Source: Spartobacteria bacterium (GTDB lineage: Bacteria > Verrucomicrobiota > Verrucomicrobiia > Chthoniobacterales > UBA6821). From it: a stretch of DNA of 53,387 nt. Where the stretch lies: the NCBI GenBank assembly GCA_947466005.1, contig CANIBV010000003.1, positions 1-53,387 on the forward strand, read 5' to 3'. Positions 1 to 7,669 of this stretch are shown piece after piece. Under the pieces are notes generated by a model. It had not been told where the DNA came from. It worked only from the letters and a program-made list of their open reading frames with translations, and did no database searches. Numbering within the stretch: the first letter of the stretch is position 1; every line of letters starts with the position of its first letter. A program made the position numbers and the translations under genes.

Positions 1-156
1 AACAACGCCCAGCTTGCGACCGTTTCGACGGATGGTCATGGTGGCGCTGTCATCTTCACCGACCGCGCAGTCATCCACGTCCAGCCCAACCCCCTCGGCG
101 GCGTCTCCATGTTTAGCTCCGCGCCAGATCGCCCCGCCTGCAACGCCGAGCAGTAG
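1..156 (+). CDS. C-terminal tail of an unrecognised protein (5' partial)
   Basis: Frame 1 is open from the first base to a TAG at 154-156, giving 51 residues rich in Gly, Ala, Pro and Val with the stretch STDGHGGAVIFTD near the start. The rest lies outside the window and no domain is recognisable. It is called as coding only because the frame is open from the window edge and codon use looks like that of the GC-rich neighbours. A chance open frame is possible. Confidence 0.35.
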   Translation, partial: NNAQLATVSTDGHGGAVIFTDRAVIHVQPNPLGGVSMFSSAPDRPACNAEQ

Positions 157-203
157 GCGCGGAGTGGCTGTTAAGTGGGAAATCAGACCGAAGGTTTTAA
201 TCT

Positions 204-225
204 GGAACTCATGAACTCATGAACC
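204..225 (+). repeat. Short tandem repeat, family A (GGAACTCA type), single arm
   Basis: Two to three copies of a GAACTCAT unit follow one another. The same unit recurs at 6261-6282, 6381-6405 (inverted), 25315-25341, 28139-28160 and 28211-28236 (inverted). Here no inverted partner is seen nearby. It lies in the gap between the partial gene and the structured leader at 241-303. Confidence 0.7.
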
Positions 226-240
226 AAGGCGCTGGGAAGC

Positions 241-303
241 GGTGCGGAAGACTGCCGAAGGCAGCCCCGAAGGGGTGGCACAGCTTCTCGGGAGAGAAGT
301 GCC
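241..303 (+). promoter_or_regulatory. Structured 5' leader with three consecutive hairpins
   Basis: Three hairpins follow almost without gaps. CTGCC 252-256 pairs with GGCAG 260-264 across a GAA triloop. CCCC 265-268 pairs with GGGG 272-275 across another GAA triloop. CTTCTC 284-289 pairs with GAGAAG 294-299 across a GGGA (GNRA) tetraloop, extended by GGCA 277-280 with TGCC 300-303. The block ends 27 bases before the ATG at 330, so it would lie in the 5' untranslated region of that gene. I could not match it to a known riboswitch class; it may be a regulatory leader or part of a dispersed element. Confidence 0.5.
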
Positions 304-329
304 ATCAACCTGAAGAAGAAAAATTTACC

Positions 330-908
330 ATGAAGAGCATGCAGCAGATGGCCGAGAGGCTAGGGAGGTCGGCGGTGTGGATCAGCGGTGTGCAGAAGCG
401 GTTTAGTCTGCCTGTGCTGGAGAGCTATTCCGAGGGGTACGAAGCATTTCTCCGTAAGATCCTGCATCTGCGTGTGCTCGGCGTAAGCGAGGAGTCCCTC
501 CGAGAATTCTGGGCTGCGGAGCGGAAGCTGATCGAGGTGCTCCATCTGGATCCACAGAGCTCTCCAACCTGGATGGTCGATGCCTGCTCCGTAGCAGCCG
601 ATCCCGATCGTCGTCTCCTGCTCTCCAACATCGACCTCGGCTTTAATCTTCCGTCCACCTCTATCCAGATCGGCTTGAACTTTGCAGCCTCCTCCCCCGA
701 ACTCTTCGCAGGGAAGGAGATGGGCGAGGACGCCCTGAGACTGATCAGTGACTACCGCACCCGTCTTGCTGGGATACGTGTGTCCGTAGCTTCGGAATCC
801 AAAATCCTCCGCGATGCCCTCAAGTGGGAGAAGTCCCTCGGACTTACTCGGTTCCCTTTCGATGGGAAGTATACGTACCCAGAAGAAAAAATGCATCCCA
901 TGGACTGA
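330..908 (+). CDS. Hypothetical protein, possible helix-turn-helix N terminus
   Basis: A 192-residue protein without a family I recognise. The first 70 residues (MKSMQQMAERLGRSAVWISG onward) resemble a MerR-like or similar helix-turn-helix: a short helix, a turn around residues 10-15, then a recognition-type helix, followed by a charged helical stretch (LREFWAAERKLIEVL). No membrane segment or signal peptide is seen. The frame is open from 219, but I prefer the ATG at 330 because the upstream part is the hairpin-rich leader and the HTH-like region begins here. It stands alone between a partial gene and the restriction-modification genes. DNA binding is inferred only from the N-terminal pattern. 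Confidence 0.6.
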   Translation: MKSMQQMAERLGRSAVWISGVQKRFSLPVLESYSEGYEAFLRKILHLRVLGVSEESLREFWAAERKLIEVLHLDPQSSPTWMVDACSVAADPDRRLLLSNIDLGFNLPSTSIQIGLNFAASSPELFAGKEMGEDALRLISDYRTRLAGIRVSVASESKILRDALKWEKSLGLTRFPFDGKYTYPEEKMHPMD

Positions 909-994
909 TGCAAACGAAGGTTTCTAGGCTGTTCAATGAAAGAAGTTATGGCTGTGGCTTGCAGTTAATCGCATCTAATGTGAAATAATCCCTT

Positions 995-2029
995 ATGGCT
1001 TTTTCATCTGTGGAATTATGTGCGGGTGGTGGCGGCCAATCCTTAGGACTCGAGCTAGCTGGTTTTCACCATGAAGCAGTTGTGGAATATGAGTCACTAT
1101 TCTGCACAACTCTTAGAAAAAATCGCCCGCACTGGAATGTGCTGGAAATGGATATTCGTGAATTCACGGGGCAAAAATATTCAGGGGTTGATCTTTTAGC
1201 GGCAGGAGTACCCTGTCCCCCTTTCAGTACTGCAGGCAAACAACTTGGGGCAGACGATGACCGCGATATGTTTCCTGCGGCTTTAAGTCTGGTCTCCCAG
1301 ATAAAGCCTCGAGCAGTGCTTTTTGAAAATGTACAAGGGTTAGCGTCGGCAAAGTTTACGGATTACCGCAACAAGCTTATCCGAAAATTATCCGCATTGG
1401 GCTATCAGCCGGATTGGCGAGTGCTTCAAGCTTCCGAGTTCGGTGTTCCTCAACTCCGCCCGCGATTTATTTTAGTAGCACTACGGCCTTCAGATGCAGA
1501 GCACTTTGCGTGGCCTGTTTCATGGGGAGCTAAGCGTTTTGTTGGAGAATCACTTCTAGATTTGATGGCAGAAAACGGATGGGCCCACACAGAGACTTGG
1601 GCTGGAAGAGCCGCTCGTGTAGCGCCTACCCTTGTAGGCGGATCGAAAAAGCATGGCGGCCCAGATTTGGGTCCAACTCGAGCAAAGCGGCAATGGAGAG
1701 ATCTAGGAGTTGACGGAATGGGCATTGCTGATTCTGCGCCTGGTCCTGACAAGGATGCTGATCATTTGCCTCGGCTAACACTTCGCATGGCTGCTCGAAT
1801 CCAGAGTTTCCCTGACACATGGGAGTTTGCTGGAGGAAAAACCGCTCAATATAGGCAAATTGGGAACGCGTTTCCGCCTGCGGTAGCGAGAGTAGTTGGT
1901 GCTGCTATACGTTCGGCATTTGAGCGAAAGAAGTTCTTGTCTGGCCTCAAGTTTGAAAAAGCTGACCAGCTCCGCCTGATGGAGTCACCATCTAGCTCAA
2001 AGCCAAAAACTCGTAAAAAATCTGTATGA
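995..2029 (+). CDS. DNA (cytosine-5) methyltransferase of a type II restriction-modification system
   Basis: A 344-residue C5 methyltransferase that would transfer a methyl group from S-adenosylmethionine to cytosine and protect host DNA from the neighbouring endonuclease. Visible motifs: SAM-binding motif I (ELCAGGGGQSLGLELAGF, 7-24), motif IV with catalytic Cys74 in GVPCPPFS, motif VI ENV at 111-113, motif VIII QLRPR at 153-157, and motif X QIGNAFPPAVA near the C terminus. The PCPPFS form, instead of PCQ, is one I associate with enzymes paired with NgoMIV/NaeI-type endonucleases. Its stop overlaps the endonuclease start by four bases (ATGA at 2026-2029), so the two are probably co-translated. 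Base composition is clearly more AT-rich than secA beside it, which fits horizontal gain. Confidence 0.95.
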   Translation: MAFSSVELCAGGGGQSLGLELAGFHHEAVVEYESLFCTTLRKNRPHWNVLEMDIREFTGQKYSGVDLLAAGVPCPPFSTAGKQLGADDDRDMFPAALSLVSQIKPRAVLFENVQGLASAKFTDYRNKLIRKLSALGYQPDWRVLQASEFGVPQLRPRFILVALRPSDAEHFAWPVSWGAKRFVGESLLDLMAENGWAHTETWAGRAARVAPTLVGGSKKHGGPDLGPTRAKRQWRDLGVDGMGIADSAPGPDKDADHLPRLTLRMAARIQSFPDTWEFAGGKTAQYRQIGNAFPPAVARVVGAAIRSAFERKKFLSGLKFEKADQLRLMESPSSSKPKTRKKSV

Positions 2030-2907
2030 CTCAAACTTCATTGATCTCTAAAGAAAGGGCGGCTTTTCACTCATTGCTGTTGGCGGGACCGCTCACAAGT
2101 GATTCCAAGGGGATTTTGAGTATCGCAGACAAAGGAAGTGCTATCAGTCGCGTTATTTCAACTGAGTTAGCGAAAAAATTGGGATCCCCACGAATTTCAA
2201 AAAAGGGCGGAGGGCAAACGGCGGGAGCTGCTTTTGAGAATATCGTTGCCCGATTTTTAAGAGCAACGTTTCTATCACTCAAGGATCTTAGGCCTGGCTC
2301 TTGGGAGGTTCTTGATACAAGTACCGGTGGAAAAGTTCAGATTGCTAACTTTACCCAGTATGAACATCTGCTTCGATTGAAAGAGAAAGCAGATGCGGAT
2401 CCCGATTTACGAGCCATTCTGGGTGGTGATTACCTAATTGCACCCGATGTAGTTGTTGTACGCACTTCAGAGCCCGACAAGATGATTAATAAATCTACGC
2501 GCGTTGTTGATATGAATACAGCACGACTGACACCCCTGCGTACTACTAACTCAAAAGGTGGAGAGGCACGTTTTCTTCATGCAAGCGTTTCATGCAAATG
2601 GACCCTTAGAAGTGATCGGGCTCAAAATGCCCGAAGTGAAGCGCTAAACCTTTTGAGAAATCGCAAAGGCCATGCTCCTCATGTTGTAGCCATAACTGCC
2701 GAACCCATGCCTTCACGAATTGCGAGTCTAGCACTCGGAACCAATGATCTTGATTGTGTCTATCATATCGCCCTGCCCGAGTTGATAGATGTGGTAAAGC
2801 AGTCGGTTAGTGACGAACGCTCTGGTCAACTCGAAATGCTAGAGATGCTTGTTTCTGGAAAGCGTCTACGCGATATTTCTGATCTTCCGCTGGACTTAGC
2901 TATATAG
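2026..2907 (+). CDS. Type II restriction endonuclease, NgoMIV family
   Basis: A 293-residue protein close in length to NgoMIV (about 286). The active-site signature lines up in spacing with what I recall for NgoMIV: Glu71, Asp141 in APDVVVV, Ser189-Cys190-Lys191, the DNA-recognition segment Arg195-Ser-Asp197-Arg198 and Glu205 (recalled NgoMIV residues E70, D140, S185-C186-K187, R191, D193, R194, E201). The lysine-to-Arg and lysine-to-Glu spacings (+4 and +14) are identical. This family cuts CCGG-centred sites, and GCCGGC is the expected but unproven target. It overlaps the methyltransferase stop by four bases and shares its low GC content. Confidence in the family is high; the exact site specificity is inference. 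Confidence 0.92.
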   Translation: MTQTSLISKERAAFHSLLLAGPLTSDSKGILSIADKGSAISRVISTELAKKLGSPRISKKGGGQTAGAAFENIVARFLRATFLSLKDLRPGSWEVLDTSTGGKVQIANFTQYEHLLRLKEKADADPDLRAILGGDYLIAPDVVVVRTSEPDKMINKSTRVVDMNTARLTPLRTTNSKGGEARFLHASVSCKWTLRSDRAQNARSEALNLLRNRKGHAPHVVAITAEPMPSRIASLALGTNDLDCVYHIALPELIDVVKQSVSDERSGQLEMLEMLVSGKRLRDISDLPLDLAI

Positions 2908-2920
2908 CTTCTATTCTCCA

Positions 2921-3175
2921 ATGCAAACCTTCACGACCAAGGGGGCCACAGACCTTCTCTATGCCGATGATTTTCGAAGTAATGGATGCCCTGATGTCAG
3001 GGTCTTGCTAAATAAGTCTGGCAGCGTCGAGCTTGAGGCTCTTACTGAAGAAGTTGAATCCGCACTTGAGGAGTTGGAAATCGATATCGACTCCGATGTC
3101 ATCCCGGATGAGGTCATGACCGCCCTGATCGAGCACCTCAATACAGCACGTCAGCTCGACGTGCCTGTTGCTTAG
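2921..3175 (+). CDS. Small acidic hypothetical protein downstream of the restriction-modification pair
   Basis: An 84-residue protein with no recognised family. It begins 13 bases after the endonuclease stop on the same strand, so it probably belongs to the same transcript. About 19 of 84 residues are Asp or Glu, concentrated in residues 37-64 (EALTEEVESALEELEIDID and following), and only a handful are basic. The acidic stretch is predicted helical. No Cys, signal peptide or membrane segment. Possible roles include a modulator or antagonist of the endonuclease, but nothing in the sequence shows this. It ends 13 bases before the convergent secA stop. Confidence 0.6.
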   Translation: MQTFTTKGATDLLYADDFRSNGCPDVRVLLNKSGSVELEALTEEVESALEELEIDIDSDVIPDEVMTALIEHLNTARQLDVPVA

Positions 3176-3188
3176 AATAGCCTTCTCG

Positions 3189-6182
3189 CTACGCAGTGCG
3201 GCCGCAGCAGCTTTTGAACTTCTTCCCGGATCCACACGGGCAAGGATCATTTCTTCCAGCTGTCTTCTGCTGCCTCGGAGTCGGAGCCTTCTGCATGGCC
3301 CGCTCGAATCCCATGTCCGCATCGGAAAGCCCTGACGGTGGCAGGGCCGCGGGATTCGGCTGGCCGTCGATCATGGCGGGCTCGAGCAGGTCCCTCTGCA
3401 TGAGGTGGCGAGGCATGGAGGCGAGCAACTGCTCGAAGGCCTGGAGGTTGGTCGTGGAGCGGAAGAGGTTGTTCAGGACCTCGTTCTTGATGCTCTCCAT
3501 GAGCTCGACGAACATGGCGTAGGCCTCGGTCTTGTACTCAGTGAGCGGGTCCTTCTGGCCGTAAGCGCGGAGGTAGACGGCCTCGCGGAGGCCGTCCATG
3601 GCGTAGAGGTGCTCCTGCCAGAGGCGGTCGACGGCGTTCAGGATGACGTACTTCTCAAGTCCCGAGCGGGCGGCCTCGTCCTCGATGGCGGCCTTGCGGT
3701 CGTAGGCTTCGACCAATGTCTTTGCCAGCCACTCTCCGTTCGCCTCGATCTCGCGTGTCTCGAAGGCGCACTTCCCGGCGGTGAGGCCGACGGGGAAGGT
3801 GGAGTTCACCCACTGGAGGAGTCCGGTGACATCGGGCTCAGCATCACTGCTCTCGGTGGTGAGGAAGGCCTCGACCTTCTTCGGGACGACTTCGTTGATC
3901 ACCTCGTGGATGAGGACGCGGGGGTTCTCGGCGTCCATGACGTCGTTGCGGTAGCCGTAGACGACTTCGCGCTGCTGGTTCATGACGTCGTCGAACTCAA
4001 GTGTCCTGCGGCGCATGAGGTAGTTCCTCTGCTCGACGCGCTTCTGGGCGGTCTCCACGGAGCGGTTGAGCCAGGGGTGCTCGAGCTCTTCTCCCTCCTT
4101 CATGCCAAAGGTCTCCATGATCTTGGTCATGCGGTCGCTGGCGCCGAAGTTGCGCATGAGGTCGTCCTCGAAGCTGATGTAGAAGCGTGAGCGGCCGGGA
4201 TCTCCCTGACGGGCGCAGCGTCCGCGCAGCTGGCGGTCGATGCGGCGTGACTCGTGGCGCTCGGTGCCGAGCACGAAGAGTCCGCCGAGTTCGGAAACAC
4301 CCTCGCCCAGTTTGATGTCTGTACCACGGCCGGCCATGTTGGTGGAGATGGTGACGGCGCCGCGCAGTCCGGCGCGCGAGATGATCTCGGCCTCCTGCAT
4401 GTGGAACTTGGCGTTGAGAACGGTGTGGGGAATGTGCTCCCGCTTGAGCATGCGGCTGAGGACCTCGGAGGCCTCGACGCTGGCGGTGCCGACGAGGATC
4501 GGCTGGCCGCGTCCGTGGGAGGCCTTGATCTCGTCGATGGCGGCGGCCATCTTCTCGCGGCGCGTCTTGTAGATCCGGTCGTTCTCGTCGAGGCGCGCGA
4601 CGGGGCGGTTCGTCGGGATGACGTTCACCGCGAGTCCGTAGATGTCGTGGAACTCGTTGGCCTCGGTCTCGGCCGTTCCGGTCATGCCGGCGAGCTTCTC
4701 GTAGAGGCGGAAGTAGTTCTGGATGGTGATGGTGGCCATCGTCTGGGTCTCCCTGTCGATCTGCACTCCCTCCTTGGCCTCGACAGCCTGGTGGAGTCCG
4801 TCGCTCCAGCGGCGACCCGCCATCTTGCGGCCGGTGAAGGTGTCGACGATGACGACCTTGTTCTCCTCGACGACGTACTCGACGTCCTTCTCGTAGAGGC
4901 AGTAGGCCTTGAGCAACTGGGCGATGTTGTGCATCCGCTCGGCGGAGTGGTCGCAGTGCTGCTGGCGGGCGGTCTTCTCGGCGGTCTTCTCGGAGTCGCT
5001 CAGCGCGGCGTTCGTCTCGATGTCGGCAAACTCAGTGAGGAGATCGGGGAGGACGAAGGCGTTCGGGTCGTCGGGGTTGAGGAAGCTGCGCCCCAGCTCG
5101 GTGAGGTCGGCCTCCTGCTGCTTCTCCTCGATGGTGAAGTAGAGCTCTTCCTTGAGCGCGACGAGCGCGTCCTTGGAGGTGTCCTGGTAGAAGGAGAGCT
5201 CAGCCTTGTCGGTGAGGCGGCGGAGATCTGGATCCTCCATGGCGCGGAGCAGTCCCTTGTTGCGGGGCTGGCCGAGCTTGACCTTGAAGAGTGCCAGGCC
5301 GGCGGCCTCCTTCTGCCCCTTGGTGAGGAGTTCCTTGGCCTCGGCCACGAGGTTGTTGATCAGGGCGGTCTGCTTGCGGACGAGCTGCTCGACGAGCGGC
5401 TTGAAGCGGTCGTACTGGTGGGTCGAGATGGTGGCAGGACCGCTGATGATGAGCGGTGTGCGGGCCTCGTCGATCAGGATGGAGTCGACTTCGTCCACGA
5501 TGGCGTAGTAGTGGCCGCGCTGGACTTGCTGCTCGCGGCTGGTCGCCATGCCGTTGTCGCGGAGGTAGTCGAAGCCGAACTCGCTGTTAGTGCCGTAGGA
5601 GATGTCGCACTCGTACTGGGCGCGGCGCTCTTCGGGCGACTGGTCGTGCTGGAGGATGCCGGTGCTCATGCCGAGGAAGGCGTAGAGCTGGCCCATGCAC
5701 TCGGCGTCGCGGCGCGCAAGGTAGTCGTTCACGGTGACTAGGTGGACTCCGCGCCCGGTGAGGGCGTTCAGGTAGACGGGGAGGGTCGCGACGAGGGTCT
5801 TGCCCTCGCCCGTGGCCATCTCTGAGATGCTTCCCTTGTGGAGCACCATGCCGCCGATCAGCTGGACATCGAAGTGTACCATGTTCCAGGTGTACTCGTG
5901 GTCGCAGACCATGAACTGCATGCCGACCATGCGGCGGGCGGCGTTCTTCACGACGGCGAAGGCCTCGGGCAGGATCTCGTTCAGCCGTTTCTGCAGGAGG
6001 TCGGGATCCTGGATCAGGGAGAGCTCGGCTTTCCAGGCGGCCGTCTTGTCACGGAGGGCCTCGTCGGGAAGGGTCTGCAGGCCGGCTTCAATTTCGTTGA
6101 TCTTGGCGACGAGCGGGATCATCCGGCGCACTTCGCGCTGGTTCTTGGAGCCGATGATTTTTTTGAGAATCCAGGTAAACAT
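3189..6182 (-). CDS. secA: Preprotein translocase ATPase SecA
   Basis: The motor of the Sec pathway: it binds preproteins and drives them through SecYEG using ATP. From the preferred start it has 997 residues. Walker A (ATGEGKT) lies near 123-129, the DEAD-type box DEVD at 230-233 is followed by DEARTPLIISG, and the second helicase domain carries TNMAGRGTDIKLG. The C terminus ends in the zinc-binding SEC-C motif (CPCGSGKKFKSCC). The frame is open from 6212, but the ATG at 6182 gives MFTWILKKIIGSKNQ, the usual SecA N terminus. It is longer than E. coli SecA because of extra sequence between the PPXD and second helicase regions, as in other PVC/Bacteroidetes proteins. It converges on the restriction-modification genes. 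Confidence 0.98.
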   Translation of the reverse strand: MFTWILKKIIGSKNQREVRRMIPLVAKINEIEAGLQTLPDEALRDKTAAWKAELSLIQDPDLLQKRLNEILPEAFAVVKNAARRMVGMQFMVCDHEYTWNMVHFDVQLIGGMVLHKGSISEMATGEGKTLVATLPVYLNALTGRGVHLVTVNDYLARRDAECMGQLYAFLGMSTGILQHDQSPEERRAQYECDISYGTNSEFGFDYLRDNGMATSREQQVQRGHYYAIVDEVDSILIDEARTPLIISGPATISTHQYDRFKPLVEQLVRKQTALINNLVAEAKELLTKGQKEAAGLALFKVKLGQPRNKGLLRAMEDPDLRRLTDKAELSFYQDTSKDALVALKEELYFTIEEKQQEADLTELGRSFLNPDDPNAFVLPDLLTEFADIETNAALSDSEKTAEKTARQQHCDHSAERMHNIAQLLKAYCLYEKDVEYVVEENKVVIVDTFTGRKMAGRRWSDGLHQAVEAKEGVQIDRETQTMATITIQNYFRLYEKLAGMTGTAETEANEFHDIYGLAVNVIPTNRPVARLDENDRIYKTRREKMAAAIDEIKASHGRGQPILVGTASVEASEVLSRMLKREHIPHTVLNAKFHMQEAEIISRAGLRGAVTISTNMAGRGTDIKLGEGVSELGGLFVLGTERHESRRIDRQLRGRCARQGDPGRSRFYISFEDDLMRNFGASDRMTKIMETFGMKEGEELEHPWLNRSVETAQKRVEQRNYLMRRRTLEFDDVMNQQREVVYGYRNDVMDAENPRVLIHEVINEVVPKKVEAFLTTESSDAEPDVTGLLQWVNSTFPVGLTAGKCAFETREIEANGEWLAKTLVEAYDRKAAIEDEAARSGLEKYVILNAVDRLWQEHLYAMDGLREAVYLRAYGQKDPLTEYKTEAYAMFVELMESIKNEVLNNLFRSTTNLQAFEQLLASMPRHLMQRDLLEPAMIDGQPNPAALPPSGLSDADMGFERAMQKAPTPRQQKTAGRNDPCPCGSGKKFKSCCGRTA

Positions 6183-6260
6183 GAAAAAAGACCCTGTTTG
6201 GGGAAGGATCACTAAACCGCAAGGGGGCTACGGGGGCAAGAGAAGCCGAACAGATAAAAT

Positions 6261-6405
6261 ATGGAACTCAGGAACTCAGGAATAATGCAGGCAAGGCGTG
6301 GAATTGGCTACGGAGCTTCGATAAAGCGTCTCGTTAATGAGCAATAAGTAAAACCACCTCATCGCTGCAGATCCTCTCTTTTCCTGAATTCCTGAGTTCC
6401 AAATT
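6261..6405. repeat. Family A tandem microrepeats as an inverted pair
   Basis: The gap between secA and tadA holds GGAACTCA-type units at 6261-6282 and their inverted counterpart at 6381-6405, separated by about 100 bases. The two arms could pair into a long-stemmed hairpin. The same arrangement is found after cysS at 28139-28236. No gene is visible in 6183-6413 and nothing else is recognised there. Confidence 0.75.
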
Positions 6406-6413
6406 AACACTCA

Positions 6414-6950
6414 TCAGCTTTCTGTATTTCCGCGGCGCTCTCCGAAGAAGGTTTTGAGAAGCTGCCCGCTCTCCTCACCCATCACTCCGCCGGTGATCTC
6501 GCAGCGGTGGCTGAGGCCCACCATCTGAAGGATATTGATGCTGCCTCCTGCGGCACCCCCCCTGGGATCGTGGCAGCCGAAGATGACCCGCCTGACCCGT
6601 GAGTTCACCAAGGCTCCCGCGCACATTGGGCAAGGCTCCTTGGTCACGTAGAGGTCGCACTCGTTGAGTCGCCAGTCGCCGATGGCATTCTCGGCCTGCG
6701 TAATGGCCAGCATCTCGGCATGAGCGGTGGCATCCTTGAGCGTCTCCACGAGATTGGAGGCCCGCGCGATGATCCGACCCCCCTTCACCACGACGGCTCC
6801 GATCGGAACCTCCTCGGCCTCGTATGCCTTCAAGGCCTGACGTAAGGCCTGCCCCATGAAATAGGCATCGCTCTGCAGGTCGATGATCGGGTCCTCTTCG
6901 GGCGGCTCCAGAGTCTCGTCTCGTAGAATGATTTCCATGGTGGTGAACAT
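6414..6950 (-). CDS. tadA: tRNA-specific adenosine deaminase
   Basis: Deaminates adenosine-34 to inosine in the anticodon of tRNA-Arg(ACG), allowing it to read CGN codons. The 178-residue protein has the zinc/proton-shuttle motif HAE at 77-79 and PCPMCAGAL with Cys107 and Cys110, the cytidine/deoxycytidylate deaminase signature. The core starts around residue 28 (SDAYFMGQALRQA); the first 25 residues are an acidic extension. The frame is open upstream into rpe, but the ATG at 6950 has AGAGGG about eight bases upstream and begins 10 bases after the rpe stop, so the two are probably co-transcribed. Guanine deaminase is the alternative, but the motif spacing favours TadA. Confidence 0.93.
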   Translation of the reverse strand: MFTTMEIILRDETLEPPEEDPIIDLQSDAYFMGQALRQALKAYEAEEVPIGAVVVKGGRIIARASNLVETLKDATAHAEMLAITQAENAIGDWRLNECDLYVTKEPCPMCAGALVNSRVRRVIFGCHDPRGGAAGGSINILQMVGLSHRCEITGGVMGEESGQLLKTFFGERRGNTES

Positions 6951-6960
6951 TCTTTGCCCT

Positions 6961-7623
6961 CTACTCGCGGAGGGCGCGGATCTCGGCGGCGCGGTCCGCT
7001 GCCTGGAAGACGGAGGTTCCGGCCACCATGATGTCGGCTCCCGCCTCGCGGCAGAGCTTGGCGGTCTCGACTGCGATCCCCCCATCGACCTCGATGAGGA
7101 AGCCGAGTCCCAGATCCGTGCGGAGACGGTCAGCTTCGCGTATTTTGCCGAGCATGTCCGTCATGAAGGGTTGTCCGCCGAAACCGGGCTCCACGGTCAT
7201 GATGAGAAGTATGTCAAAGCGCCCGAAGAGGGCGCGGGTCTGGTCCAGAGGAGTTCCGGGCTTGATGGAGAGGCCTGCTTTCTTCCCCGCCGCGCGGACG
7301 CGGTCGAGCGTGATCCCTGCGTCGTGGTTGGCTTCCAGGTGGGAGGTGACGGACGCCACTCCCTTCACCGCCATGAACTGCTCGATGTAGCGGTCGGGCC
7401 GCTGGATCATCAGGTGGATATCAAGCGGTATCGTCGTGTGGCGCGAGGCGGCCTCGCAGATTGGCGAACCGAAGGAAATGTTGGGCACGAAGTCGCCGTC
7501 CATCACGTCGCAGTGGATCCAGTCGGCTCCGGCGACCGTCACACTCGCCACCTCGTCGCCTAGGCAGGCGAAGTTGCTGGCAAGGATCGAGGGCGCGATG
7601 ATCGAGGGGCGCAGGGATGGCAT
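6961..7623 (-). CDS. rpe: Ribulose-phosphate 3-epimerase
   Basis: Interconverts ribulose-5-phosphate and xylulose-5-phosphate in the pentose phosphate pathway. At 220 residues it has normal family length. The TIM-barrel signatures are present: IIAPSILASNFACLGDE at the N terminus, HCDVMDGDFVPNISFG with the catalytic Asp and metal-binding residues, LDIHLMI, MTVEPGFGGQPF, and EVDGGI followed by AGADIMVAGTSVF near the phosphate site. It lies directly upstream of tadA and 46 bases downstream of the membrane-protein gene on the same strand. Confidence 0.97.
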   Translation of the reverse strand: MPSLRPSIIAPSILASNFACLGDEVASVTVAGADWIHCDVMDGDFVPNISFGSPICEAASRHTTIPLDIHLMIQRPDRYIEQFMAVKGVASVTSHLEANHDAGITLDRVRAAGKKAGLSIKPGTPLDQTRALFGRFDILLIMTVEPGFGGQPFMTDMLGKIREADRLRTDLGLGFLIEVDGGIAVETAKLCREAGADIMVAGTSVFQAADRAAEIRALRE

Positions 7624-7669
7624 GATCTTTATTGTTTAGCGTGGTCGGTCGCTCAGGGAAAGGCTGGGG

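Noticed and set aside
219..329. N-terminal extension of the HTH-like protein
   Set aside because: It runs through the three-hairpin leader; the ATG at 330 is better placed.
4254..5741. 495-codon plus-strand open frame
   Set aside because: Antisense to secA; its Leu/Val/Glu/Asp-rich translation is a reverse-strand product of GC-rich codons, and secA is unmistakable.
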